Source: Mycobacterium avium subsp. avium (GTDB taxonomy: Bacteria > Actinomycetota > Actinomycetes > Mycobacteriales > Mycobacteriaceae). Taken from it: a stretch of DNA of 64,000 nt. Below are positions 1-8,280 of this stretch, in pieces (positions within the stretch are counted from its first letter, which is position 1; each line of letters begins with the position of its first letter). Made by a program: the position numbers and the translations under genes. The DNA is taken from NCBI RefSeq assembly GCF_009741445.1, contig NZ_CP046507.1:186001-250000 (forward strand), written 5' to 3'. The notes under the pieces were generated by a model that ran no database searches, was not told the DNA's origin, and worked only from the letters and a program-made list of their open reading frames with translations.

Positions 1-30
1 GCAAATCCCGGGGAAATCGCCCCGAAAACT

Positions 31-36
31 TATCGT
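31..36 (+). promoter_or_regulatory. putative -10 element, leaderless start of GH5 gene
   Basis: TATCGT lies 6 nt before the GTG start at 43, the spacing typical of mycobacterial leaderless transcripts. No Shine-Dalgarno sequence precedes the GTG. Just upstream, CGGGG (9-13) and CCCCG (20-24) form a small inverted repeat that may be an operator or the end of the preceding unit. Confidence 0.4.
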
Positions 37-42
37 CACATC

Positions 43-1176
43 GTGGAACGACGAACGGCCCTGAAGCTTCCCTTGCTGCTGGCGGCGGGCGCCGCAGTTG
101 CCCGGGCGCCCCGGGCCTCGGCGGAGGAAGCTGGCCGGTGGTCGCCCGAGCGCGCCAACCGCTGGTATCAGGCGCAGGGTTGGCTGGTGGGAGCAAACTA
201 CATTCCGGCCAACGCCATCAACCAGCTGGAGATGTTCCAGCCCGACACCTTCGATCCCCGGCGCATCGACACCGAGCTGGGCTGGGCGCAGTTCTACGGT
301 CACAACACGGCGCGAGTGTTCCTTCATGATCAGCTCTGGGCCGCCGATCAGCGCGGGTTCCAAACCCGCCTTGGGCAATTCGTCGACATCGCCGCACGAC
401 ATCGCATCAAGCCGCTGTTCGTCTTCTTCGACTCGTGTTGGGACCCGCAGCCCCGGGCCGGCCGGCAGCGCCCGCCGCGGCCGGGCGTGCACAACTCCGG
501 GTGGGTGCAGAGTCCGGGCGCCGAGCGTCTCGGCGACCCCCGCTACATCCCCGTCATGCGTGACTACGTCACCTCGGTGATGACCCAATTCCGCAACGAC
601 GACCGGGTTTTGGGCTGGGACCTGTGGAACGAGCCGGACAACCCGGCGCGGCAGTACCGCAACGTCGAACGGAGCGACAAGGAGCAGCTCGTCGCCAACC
701 TGCTGCCGCAGGTGTTTCGGTGGGCGCGAGCGGTCGATGCCAGTCAGCCGCTCACCAGTGGGGTGTGGCGCGGGGATTGGGGACAACCGCAGGGCCGCAG
801 CGCAATCAGCGACATCCAGCTGGCCAATGCCGACGTCATCACCTTCCATTCGTATGCCGAGCCTGCGGGCTTCGAGTCGAGGATCAACGAGCTCACCCCG
901 CTGGGCCGGCCGATCCTGTGCACCGAGTACATGGCCCGGCCGCGGGGCAGCACCGTCGAGAGCATCCTGCCGGTGGCCAAGCGGCACAACGTCGGCGCCA
1001 TCAACTGGGGCCTGGTCGCCGGCAAGACGCAGACCTACTTCCCCTGGGATTCATGGGATCATCCGTACACCTCGGTGCCCAAGGTGTGGTTCCACGACCT
1101 GATCCGGCCCGAGGGGCGGCCGTTCCAGGACATCGAAGCCCTGACGGTGCGGAAGCTGGCCGGTAACCAGACCTGA
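43..1176 (+). CDS. GH5-like glycoside hydrolase, Tat-type signal
   Basis: A 377-residue exported TIM-barrel glycosidase of the cellulase/mannanase (GH5) type. The N-terminus has a twin-arginine motif (RRTALKL) followed by a hydrophobic stretch and an Ala-rich cleavage region, so export by Tat is likely. The segment DLWNEP supplies the acid/base Glu (about residue 197) and the CTEY segment a candidate nucleophile Glu (about residue 295), both in the order expected of GH5/clan GH-A. Length is normal for a single catalytic domain. It starts with GTG and appears leaderless. Substrate cannot be read from sequence; a host polysaccharide, the organism's own wall glycan or environmental mannan/cellulose are all possible. 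Confidence 0.8.
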   Translation: MERRTALKLPLLLAAGAAVARAPRASAEEAGRWSPERANRWYQAQGWLVGANYIPANAINQLEMFQPDTFDPRRIDTELGWAQFYGHNTARVFLHDQLWAADQRGFQTRLGQFVDIAARHRIKPLFVFFDSCWDPQPRAGRQRPPRPGVHNSGWVQSPGAERLGDPRYIPVMRDYVTSVMTQFRNDDRVLGWDLWNEPDNPARQYRNVERSDKEQLVANLLPQVFRWARAVDASQPLTSGVWRGDWGQPQGRSAISDIQLANADVITFHSYAEPAGFESRINELTPLGRPILCTEYMARPRGSTVESILPVAKRHNVGAINWGLVAGKTQTYFPWDSWDHPYTSVPKVWFHDLIRPEGRPFQDIEALTVRKLAGNQT

Positions 1177-1364
1177 ACCGTGGGAGGGCGGCCCGCGTTG
1201 CCTGACTAATTCTCAAGTGGTACACGGTATTTCGCATTCAATCCTCGGACTTCACCCGTACAGATGAGCATATCCGCGCACGGTTCGGCCCCGGAAATGC
1301 CGGGTCGCGTCGATACTCGGTCCTAGCATGGGTTTGCTGCGTTAGCCCGATCTAGGAGCACGTC

Positions 1365-1553
1365 ATGTCGTCTGAGTACTGGGACGAAGAGGAAACCTGC
1401 GAGCTATGCGGTGGCCCGGTCGCCGTCCTGATGAAGCAGGACTACGCGCATGGCGGTGTGCCTCTTCGGCCCATCGCCCAGCGGGCTATTTGCCTGAAGG
1501 GCTGCGTGGGCCAGGTGATATCGCCCGAACGCATGCTGGATCGCGGCGCCTGA
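1365..1553 (+). CDS. small Cys-rich hypothetical protein
   Basis: A 62-residue cytosolic protein with a CELC pair near residue 13 and a CLKGC pair near residue 45, spaced like a minimal zinc ribbon. A clear Shine-Dalgarno AGGAG (1354-1358) sits 6 nt before the ATG, which supports a real gene. It has no signal peptide or membrane segment. I do not recognise the family; metal binding is inferred only from cysteine spacing. It stands alone, 188 nt after the GH5 gene and about 185 nt before the DUF4185 gene on the same strand. Confidence 0.65.
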   Translation: MSSEYWDEEETCELCGGPVAVLMKQDYAHGGVPLRPIAQRAICLKGCVGQVISPERMLDRGA

Positions 1554-1703
1554 CCGCACGTCCGGCGCAGCGGTGCCGCGGCGTGGGCATCGCCCTGGCA
1601 GCCGTTCCTAATCGGGAGCAGAGTCGCGACCTGGGTCGCCACGGTGATGCCCTGCACCGGCCCGCCGAGTAGTAGGGTTATACCTGCTCAGAAGGGGGCG
1701 GCG

Positions 1704-1748
1704 ATGCTTGTCGGTGGTTGGCGGCGATTGGCGGCGCCATGCAGCTGA
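1704..1748 (+). other. possible 14-codon leader ORF overlapping the DUF4185 start
   Basis: The strongest ribosome-binding sequence here (GAAGGGGG, 1691-1698) precedes the ATG at 1704, not the ATG of the main gene. That ATG opens a 14-codon reading frame whose TGA (1746-1748) lies just past the main ATG at 1739. Translation of this leader could feed ribosomes onto the main start by termination-reinitiation. The alternative is that the main gene uses the in-frame TTG at 1718 and the leader is chance. Confidence 0.3.
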
Positions 1749-3373
1749 CAAACCTGAGCGAAGCGGAATTGATCGCGTCGGCCGGGGGTGATCCGTGGGC
1801 GATCAACCAGAGCCTGCAGGCCGGCAGCCCGTTTCAAATCTCGCAGTTGGCGCAGGCCTTTCACACCGCCGGCCGGTGCACCGCCGAAGCCGACCACGCA
1901 TTCGAGGACGCCCGCAAGCGCTTCGACGCCGCCTGGAATCACCAAAATGGCGACCACCCGATCAACGACTCGGACGAGGTGCAGCGCGTGACCAAATCCC
2001 TTGGCGCGCAGTCCTTGCAGCTGCCCAAGATCGGGGCCGATCTGGAAGGCATCGCCGCCTCCCTGGCCGAGGCGCAAAAGGCCGGGGCCCAGGAGATCGC
2101 CGAGTTGGAACGTGAGCTGCGCGGGCTGGACAACATCACCGGTGCGATCAACCATGATTTGACGCTTGACCTATCTGCGTCGGAACGCTCCGAATTAGAG
2201 TCACTCAAGAAGGCCGTGCACGCCGACGCCGTCGACGACGTCCGCGACGCGCTCAAGCAGATGAATTCCATTCGCAACGGCTATTCGGAAACGTTGCGCA
2301 AATCGATGGACTCTTTGCACACCGAAGGCTACGACCCTCCAACCACGGTCGACACCTGGATGGAGAGTCCGCTGAAACCGGGTGAGGTGAGGGATCTGGG
2401 ACCAGTCGCCGGTACAGGTGGGGTGCCGGGCATCCCGGGGATCGGGGCCGCGGATTTGGGAGAGGTCGTCGAGATACCCGGGCAGCCCGGGAAGTACCTC
2501 GCCATCTTCGGGGATTCGTTCTCCGGAAATAAGATGGGCGATGGAGAACACTATCGGTCGGTGGCCGTGCCGGTGACCTTCGATGCCGAGGGCCACCCAC
2601 ATTTTGGGGCGCCATTGACGGGACCAGAAGGCAGCGGTCACGAGCTTTTTCCCATCCCGAGCGACGCGAAAGGTGTCACTGACACGCTGCCCTCGGGGAC
2701 GATCACGCTGGGAGACAAAACCTACATGATGGTGACGGGCACTAAGGACGATCTAAAGCCAGTGGCTTCGTGGCTGGTCGAAGTGAATGGTGACCCGGGC
2801 AAGGGGTGGACAATGGTTCCAGGTTCATTTCGGGGCGCTGGGGACGCCCCCACCCAGGTCAGCGGGTATAAGGGCTCGGACGGCAAGGTCTACATCGCTG
2901 CCGACTCCTTCGACCGCAGTCGGGGCATCACCATGTACCGCGCGGACCCTGCGAACGTCTTCGAACGCGACAAGTGGCAGCCATGGACTGGCAAGGATTG
3001 GGGCAATCCCCGGGACCAGGCCGTACCAGTAACCACTGATCGCTATGGCGAATTTAGTTTCCGCGAGATTGATGGTAAGCCGGTATTCTCCGGCTTCAAC
3101 CGAGACGCCCAAGGCGGACGCATGGAAGTACGGGTTGGACCTAATCCGACCGGTATATTCGGTAACGTACCGACCACTATCATCGCGCAGAATGGTGATC
3201 CAGGCGCTCCTAAGTTCATGCCGCAACCGTACGGTGGGTACATCATGCCAGGCTCAACCTTGGATGATATGAAAATATTTGTCAGTCAATGGAATACGGG
3301 TAAGGACGGTAATAATGTGCCGATCGGAACGCCGTACGACACGCGGGAGTTTCAAGTCAATCCGTTTCACTGA
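1739..3373 (+). CDS. DUF4185 (GH183-like) protein with helical ESX-type N-terminal half
   Basis: A 544-residue two-part protein. Residues 1 to about 200 are predicted helical and charged, without a Sec signal; this type of N-terminus heads several mycobacterial type VII-associated effectors. From about residue 225 the DUF4185 fold begins (DLGEV, then IFGDSFSG with Asp at about 259). DUF4185 includes the GH183 endo-D-arabinanases, so cleavage of arabinogalactan or lipoarabinomannan arabinan is a reasonable guess. The start is ambiguous: ATG 1739 is chosen over the in-frame TTG 1718. Base composition drifts to more A/T in the second half. The Asp being catalytic and the secretion route are inferences. 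Confidence 0.75.
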   Translation: MQLTNLSEAELIASAGGDPWAINQSLQAGSPFQISQLAQAFHTAGRCTAEADHAFEDARKRFDAAWNHQNGDHPINDSDEVQRVTKSLGAQSLQLPKIGADLEGIAASLAEAQKAGAQEIAELERELRGLDNITGAINHDLTLDLSASERSELESLKKAVHADAVDDVRDALKQMNSIRNGYSETLRKSMDSLHTEGYDPPTTVDTWMESPLKPGEVRDLGPVAGTGGVPGIPGIGAADLGEVVEIPGQPGKYLAIFGDSFSGNKMGDGEHYRSVAVPVTFDAEGHPHFGAPLTGPEGSGHELFPIPSDAKGVTDTLPSGTITLGDKTYMMVTGTKDDLKPVASWLVEVNGDPGKGWTMVPGSFRGAGDAPTQVSGYKGSDGKVYIAADSFDRSRGITMYRADPANVFERDKWQPWTGKDWGNPRDQAVPVTTDRYGEFSFREIDGKPVFSGFNRDAQGGRMEVRVGPNPTGIFGNVPTTIIAQNGDPGAPKFMPQPYGGYIMPGSTLDDMKIFVSQWNTGKDGNNVPIGTPYDTREFQVNPFH

Positions 3374-3413
3374 CCGCGTGGCCCGCTGAGCCGGCACAGT
3401 TGATAGGAATGGT

Positions 3414-3935
3414 ATGTTCGTAAAGACGCTCATCAGCATTAACGCACTTGTCGCCACCGCTACCGTCGGCGCGTGCACGGCGCATGCCAATCCGGTTAAT
3501 TTTCCCGATCTGAGCGGATACACTCCCGCCAACGTCAAGGACTACGAAATCTCGGTGCCCAATCCTGGGCGTTCGCCTGACGCGACCGTCTATTTCCTCA
3601 CACCTGATGGCATAGTCTGCAAATTCACCCTCGATCAAGCATCGTGCATTGGGAACAACTTGCCAGAGATCCCCCCTGCGGCATCAAACCCAGAAGCCGG
3701 GATGAATGGAGTCAATTGGATAGGAACCGCTAGCGGACTAAATCAGACCAGTGGAGGCGAACCGTCTCGTGTGATCAATGGGCAGACCATCAAAACACTT
3801 CCTCCGTCCCACTCGCTCACCGTGAATGGCTTCATCTGCGGCGTCGACAACTCAGGGACGACGGCTTGCAAGGACCCGCAAGGTCGGGGCTTCGTGTTGT
3901 CGCCGCATGGCTCCGGATGGCTTCCGCACGTGTGA
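3414..3935 (+). CDS. small secreted protein, unknown function
   Basis: A 173-residue protein with a Sec signal peptide (hydrophobic residues 5-20, then ACTAHA as a plausible cleavage region). The mature part has four cysteines in a pattern that suggests two disulfides, and the repeated phrase 'DGIVCKF' / 'NGFICGV' hints at an internal duplication typical of small actinobacterial secreted beta proteins. It begins 40 nt after the DUF4185 gene on the same strand and shares its lower GC, so the pair probably arrived and is expressed together. No enzymatic motif is visible. Confidence 0.65.
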   Translation: MFVKTLISINALVATATVGACTAHANPVNFPDLSGYTPANVKDYEISVPNPGRSPDATVYFLTPDGIVCKFTLDQASCIGNNLPEIPPAASNPEAGMNGVNWIGTASGLNQTSGGEPSRVINGQTIKTLPPSHSLTVNGFICGVDNSGTTACKDPQGRGFVLSPHGSGWLPHV

Positions 3936-3962
3936 TTGCCACCTAGCCAAACCGGATTGTCG

Positions 3963-5354
3963 TTATGCTGCCTTGATCCTTCGCACGGTCTCGGCGAGAA
4001 GCTCATCGAGAGTACTCAGCGGCAGTGCCGGCGTCTCCCCCTTGAACAGCCATCCACCTTTGCTTGCGCTGCTTATCACGATCAGTCCTCTTACCTGAGC
4101 AACTCTGATCGCCTCGACACCTTCGCCGCACACGCTATGGCCGCGCACGTCGACATCCCTCATCCACCGATGCGTGAGCCGCACTGTGTCCACTCCCTCT
4201 GCCACAGCCGAATCCGCTTGCAGGAGTTGGCGATTCTCCCGGTCCCCGCACATGGTCGATTTCTCGGTCAAATGCGCGGTGCAGCTCGCGATCTCACGTC
4301 GCAGATCGGTCAAAAAGTCATCACCAACGTGCGCCCGGCTGATCACGACCGTCGGGTGCGGTGGCTTTCCCTTCTGATCCCACTTCGACTGGTCAAAGTC
4401 CTGCCAGCTCGCAAGGGGATCGTAGCGCGGGACGGCCGCATGGTCGTTGGACGTGCAGAGCGCCCAGAACTGTCCGCCCGGCTCGTCGGCAGACGGCCGT
4501 TTGTCGCCGGAAGCGGTGTCGATGCCAACCTCCATCGCGATTGCAGGAAGCAGCGTCGAGATCTGCGCTTGGCTCCAGTCGGCGAGTTTGGGCGGCAGAG
4601 CAGAGCGTGGCCGTGGATGCCCAGACGCCCCGATCAACTGCGACAGCAACTGGTTCCGCGATGCGGCGGACGGGTCGTTGGTTGTATACCAGGCCTGGAC
4701 GATCACCTTGTTGGGTAGCACTACCGCTGCCGTGTTCGAGACATAGGGCCACTGCGACGCGACATCGCCCGATTGGTACCGGCTCAGGTGCTCGCCGGAC
4801 TCGGCGACGAGCCAGCCCTGGATCCCGCTGTCATTCATCGACTGGGCCACGGCCCACATCGGACATCGACGGGCCCACGCCGCCATCGCAGTCCCGATAT
4901 CATCGCCGTCGCCGGCGACCGTGAACCGAAGTCGAACGTAATCGCCACCATTGGCCGGGAACCGGTTGCTTAAAGGCCTCCCGTTGGTGTCCCTCGCGGG
5001 CTGATACTCCACATCGAGTTCGCGACCGGCCTGGGCGCCAAACCTTGGCAGGTGTTGGCACTCCTCGGGTGCAGCCTCCCGAGCGGCCGAGGGCGGCACC
5101 GAGGCGAAGCCTGGATCAGGCTGGTACGCAGCGACGCCGCCGAAGAGGTTCTCGTCGACGTCAGCCAGCCCGGGTACGCAGCGCGCCAACCGATCCGGCG
5201 CGCACGGCCCGAGTTGATCGGGCGCAGCCCTAAGGGTTGCTGGAGCCGCGGCAGGCTGCTGCTTATGCGTTGCGCACGCGCCACCGCTGAGAACAAGGGC
5301 TGCGGCAACGCAGAGTCCCGCCGGTGCACGACCGAAACCGCGCCGGACAGTCAC
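3963..5354 (-). CDS. putative lipoprotein, DUF7373-like
   Basis: A 463-residue exported protein with a signal peptide ending at a lipobox-like LSGGAC (Cys at about residue 27), so probably a membrane-anchored lipoprotein. The mature protein looks like two related halves, each with conserved Trp/Cys and a 'WY..D' segment, as in mycobacterial DUF7373-type lipoproteins. The lipobox has Gly-Gly-Ala before Cys and is a moderate match only. It begins with GTG at 5354 and is convergent with the secreted protein at 3414. Function is unknown. Confidence 0.65.
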   Translation of the reverse strand: MTVRRGFGRAPAGLCVAAALVLSGGACATHKQQPAAAPATLRAAPDQLGPCAPDRLARCVPGLADVDENLFGGVAAYQPDPGFASVPPSAAREAAPEECQHLPRFGAQAGRELDVEYQPARDTNGRPLSNRFPANGGDYVRLRFTVAGDGDDIGTAMAAWARRCPMWAVAQSMNDSGIQGWLVAESGEHLSRYQSGDVASQWPYVSNTAAVVLPNKVIVQAWYTTNDPSAASRNQLLSQLIGASGHPRPRSALPPKLADWSQAQISTLLPAIAMEVGIDTASGDKRPSADEPGGQFWALCTSNDHAAVPRYDPLASWQDFDQSKWDQKGKPPHPTVVISRAHVGDDFLTDLRREIASCTAHLTEKSTMCGDRENRQLLQADSAVAEGVDTVRLTHRWMRDVDVRGHSVCGEGVEAIRVAQVRGLIVISSASKGGWLFKGETPALPLSTLDELLAETVRRIKAA

Positions 5355-5443
5355 CAGCTGCTTCCCTCCACGTGGACAAGTACACTATCCAACCGCCGAC
5401 TCGGCAAGGGAGTGCCGCGGTAAACCGATTGACCCGCTTGGGT

Positions 5444-5917
5444 TTACGAAGCCGCGAAATCACCGACGGCGGTCATCTTGTTGCCGTCCCGGGCGGTAGC
5501 GAAGCCACCCGCAGTGAATCCGCAATTCAGGATGATCGCCCGGTGCGGAGGACTCTGCATCCACATGTCGAGGGCTTCGCCGGGAGTCGCGGCGGAACCG
5601 GTTGCCCAGAAGACGATCTCACCCGAATACCTGCTGCGATAGCCCGCGGCGGCGATGCGCGCCTGCGGCGACGAGCCGTCGGAACCAATGTGTCCGTTCA
5701 CCCCGTTGCGCAGCATGTCGTCGGCGTGCTGCTGCGCGGCTTCCGTCAAACGTGGGTCCTCGGCGATCGGTCCGCACGCCTGGCGAAGCTGGTTGATGCC
5801 GTTGTACAGCACCCCCGGGTCGTCCGCGCGGGCGGCGATGCCGCCGAATGCGCCGGAAGCGGTCATGAAGGCAGTACAGATCGCGAAGACAGCGGCGATC
5901 TCGGCTTTCCGTGTCAT
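5444..5917 (-). CDS. CAP-domain (SCP/PR-1) secreted protein
   Basis: A 157-residue secreted protein with a signal peptide ending near AARA/DD. The CAP fold is shown by the HADDML helix, the HIGSDGSSP loop, the SGEIV Glu and the WMQSPPHRAIIL segment, which together give the His/Glu cleft residues of bacterial CAP proteins. The ATG at 5917 is chosen because GAGG lies about 6 nt upstream; an in-frame start 18 nt earlier (5935) is less well placed. It is a single-domain member of normal length. Bacterial CAP proteins bind lipids or ions; the role here is unknown. Confidence 0.8.
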   Translation of the reverse strand: MTRKAEIAAVFAICTAFMTASGAFGGIAARADDPGVLYNGINQLRQACGPIAEDPRLTEAAQQHADDMLRNGVNGHIGSDGSSPQARIAAAGYRSRYSGEIVFWATGSAATPGEALDMWMQSPPHRAIILNCGFTAGGFATARDGNKMTAVGDFAAS

Positions 5918-6009
5918 GGCGCCTCGTGCCCGCATGCTCGTTTATCTGTTTTAGATAACGAAATGTTACCCGTTCGCGACCATCAGGGGTCGAGATCGGC
6001 CGAGCGGTC

Positions 6010-6999
6010 CTAGTGGCCGACGTTGTGCACCAGATCGATGGCGTACTGATTCACGAAGTTGCCCGCCGGCGGATCGCCCTTGCCGCATGATCCGTCGGAC
6101 TCGCCGGGACGCTTGATCCACAAGTAGGCGTCGGCGTGCGCACCGGCGGTGGCCGCGGTGGGCGGGGTGCCCAGGGCGCGACCGCTGGGGTTGCACCAGT
6201 TGAGGTCGGAGTCGGGTGCCGGTCCGGCCCCGTTGCGGGAGGTGTCGATCACGTAGTGCGCACCATTGGTGAGCCCGGAAATGGCTTCGCCGTAACCGAT
6301 TTCGTCCTCGGTGGTGTAAAAGTTCGCGGTGTTGACGCTGAATCCTCGCGCGTGTGCGACGCCGGCCTGATTCAGCCTGGCGGCCATGTCCTCGGGACTG
6401 TGCCAACGCAGGTGCCCGGCGTCGACGTACACGGCCGCGTTCGGATCGCGGGTCAGCGTGTCAACGGCGTAGCGAACCAGGTCGAAACGTTCCTGGCGCT
6501 GATCGCCCGACAGGCAGTCGGCCATCGCGAGCGCATCGGGTTCGACGACGATCGCCACCCTCGAGGCGCCCACGCCGGATGCGATGCCGTCGATCCACCC
6601 GCGGTAGTCGTCGGCCGACGCCATGCCGCCCGCGGCGAAGCTGCCGCAATCGCGGTGGGGGATTCCATAAATCGCCAAAACCGGGATGGCGCCGGCAGCG
6701 TTGGCGTCGCCGACGTACTTCCCGACCGTCGCCGCCGAGCCGCCCGGGACGATCCAGTACGCCTGCGGCGTGTTGGCGATGGTGGTCAACTCGGGACTCG
6801 GCGGATCGGCGCTCTGCGCGGCGCGCATGGCGGCCGAGTTGGGATTGACATAGAACGGCGCCCCGGCCAACGGATTGCCGTCGGCGGCCAGGCGGATCGC
6901 CGGCGCCGGTTCGGCTACCGGGCCCATGCCGACCAGGGCCGCAACCGTGAACAGAGGGACGATCCATCGCGCGACCGCGCCGGCAGCTGAGAATGTCAC
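6010..6999 (-). CDS. celA: GH6 endoglucanase (CelA-type)
   Basis: A 329-residue exported glycoside hydrolase family 6 cellulase. After a hydrophobic signal segment (residues 10-30) the catalytic domain shows FYVNP, the VVEPDALA motif holding the GH6 catalytic Asp, the YVDAGH and NTANFY segments, DTSRNG, and WCNPSGRALG near the C-terminus. Six or so cysteines allow the disulfides typical of the family. No cellulose-binding module is attached. M. tuberculosis has a related protein (CelA1, Rv0062) at a different locus, so the position beside a tRNA is notable. The substrate may be biofilm or plant cellulose. Confidence 0.85.
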   Translation of the reverse strand: MTFSAAGAVARWIVPLFTVAALVGMGPVAEPAPAIRLAADGNPLAGAPFYVNPNSAAMRAAQSADPPSPELTTIANTPQAYWIVPGGSAATVGKYVGDANAAGAIPVLAIYGIPHRDCGSFAAGGMASADDYRGWIDGIASGVGASRVAIVVEPDALAMADCLSGDQRQERFDLVRYAVDTLTRDPNAAVYVDAGHLRWHSPEDMAARLNQAGVAHARGFSVNTANFYTTEDEIGYGEAISGLTNGAHYVIDTSRNGAGPAPDSDLNWCNPSGRALGTPPTAATAGAHADAYLWIKRPGESDGSCGKGDPPAGNFVNQYAIDLVHNVGH

Positions 7000-7102
7000 C
7001 CAAGGAAAATTAGTGGTTCGGAATGATGGAGCGCCAACCGGGGACGGCTACGGCCATCGGCTCACACCGAACCGCAACGCGCAGCTCGGCCGAAAAGTTT
7101 GG

Positions 7103-7189
7103 CGGTGGCGGAGGGATTTGAACCCTCGGACGGTGTTAGCCGTCACACGCTTTCGAGGCGTGCTCCTTAGGCCGCTCGGACACGCCACC
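7103..7189 (-). tRNA. tRNA-Ser (CGA)
   Basis: An 87-nt type II tRNA on the minus strand. The acceptor stem pairs 7183-7189 with 7104-7110, the T loop TTCAAAT is present, the long variable arm is evident, and the anticodon loop reads CTCGAAA, giving CGA. The 3' CCA is encoded (7100-7102), unlike the other three tRNAs in this window. Its 3' end faces the accessory block at 1-7,000. Confidence 0.95.
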
Positions 7190-7218
7190 GTCGAGCAGCT
7201 TACCGAACGTCATGCCGG

Positions 7219-7677
7219 TCACCCCAATCGCTGGCGGGCGAAGAAGCCCTCCAGCAGCGCGGCGCACTCTCGCTCCAGCACCCCGCCGCGCACTTCCGGG
7301 CGGTGGTTGAGCCGCCGATCGCGCACCACATCCCACAGCGATCCGACCGCTCCGGTCTTGGGCTCCCAGGCACCGAACACCAGCCGGGCGATGCGCGCGA
7401 GCACCAGCGCGCCCGCGCACATGGTGCACGGTTCGACGGTGACGGCCAGCGTGGCGCCTTCCAGCCGCCACCCGTCCCCGAGCGCGGCGGCCGCCGCCCG
7501 CAGCGCCAGGATTTCGGCGTGCGCGGTCGGATCCCCCAGCGCCTCGCGCGCGTTGACCGCCCGGGCCAGTTCGGTGCCGTCGGCGCCGACCACCACCGCG
7601 CCGATGGGCACGTCGCGGGGACCCGCCGTCGCGGCAACCGCCAGCGCGGAACGGATCAGGTCTTCGTCAGAAATCAC
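7219..7677 (-). CDS. tadA: tRNA adenosine(34) deaminase
   Basis: A 152-residue zinc deaminase that converts A34 to inosine in tRNA-Arg(ACG); that tRNA is itself in this window at 29100. The cytidine-deaminase fold is marked by HAEILAL (zinc His and proton-shuttling Glu) and PCTMCAGAL (two zinc Cys). Length matches Rv3752c. The GTG start at 7677 overlaps the TGA of the upstream gene in a GTGA junction, so the two are translationally coupled. A longer in-frame extension is possible on paper but would run through the upstream gene. Confidence 0.92.
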   Translation of the reverse strand: MISDEDLIRSALAVAATAGPRDVPIGAVVVGADGTELARAVNAREALGDPTAHAEILALRAAAAALGDGWRLEGATLAVTVEPCTMCAGALVLARIARLVFGAWEPKTGAVGSLWDVVRDRRLNHRPEVRGGVLERECAALLEGFFARQRLG

Positions 7678-8195
7678 CGACCGAGGCGGTCGATCACCGC
7701 CGACAGCTGATCGGCGAAGCCCATCTCGCGGGCAATGCGGCCCAGCTGCTCGTCGGCGTACAAATCGGTCTCGTCGAGGATGACACCCAACACCGCCTCG
7801 GGCAGGCCGATGTCGGAGAGCAGGCCTAAGTCGCCCTCCTCGAAGGGATCTGAATCCTCGAGGTCCTCCGGGTCGATGTCGGCGTCCAGCTTGTCGAGCA
7901 CCTCGGCGGCGATGTCGTAGTCCAGCGCGGCGGTGGCGTCCGAGAGCAGCAACCGCGTGCCCGACGGCGCGGGCCGCACGATGACGAAGAATTCGTCGTC
8001 CACGTCGAGCAGCCCGAACACCGCGCCGGAGCTGCGCAGTTCGCGCAGTTCGGTCTCGGCGGCCGACAGGCTCGTCAGCGACTTGGGGGCCATCGGGGCG
8101 CAGCGCCACTGCCCCTCTTCACGCACCACCGCGACACCGAAACCGTCCGGCGTGTCCGCGGACAGGCCCTGGGCAGAGGCCCGTTGTGCTCCCAT
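7674..8195 (-). CDS. tRNA adenosine deaminase-associated protein
   Basis: A 173-residue acidic cytosolic protein, the homologue of Rv3753c, a family found next to tadA across actinobacteria. It has no catalytic motif; the centre is very rich in Asp/Glu (DIDPEDLEDSDPFEE). Its TGA overlaps the tadA GTG by 4 nt. A TACCGT hexamer 8 nt upstream of the ATG suggests a leaderless transcript. The name rests on conserved neighbourhood, not a demonstrated activity. Confidence 0.85.
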   Translation of the reverse strand: MGAQRASAQGLSADTPDGFGVAVVREEGQWRCAPMAPKSLTSLSAAETELRELRSSGAVFGLLDVDDEFFVIVRPAPSGTRLLLSDATAALDYDIAAEVLDKLDADIDPEDLEDSDPFEEGDLGLLSDIGLPEAVLGVILDETDLYADEQLGRIAREMGFADQLSAVIDRLGR

Positions 8196-8280
8196 GGCCG
8201 CTTACGGTAGTCCCTGACCAGGCCCCCTGACCAGATGGAGCACGAGCGCCCCGACATCTGCACGCGGCGCCGCGCGCCGG

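Noticed and set aside
7100..7189. Search for a tRNA-Ser 3' end duplicate as an attachment site within 1-7,000
   Set aside because: No copy of the T-arm/acceptor sequence was visible by eye in that block; the partner site, if any, would lie outside the window.
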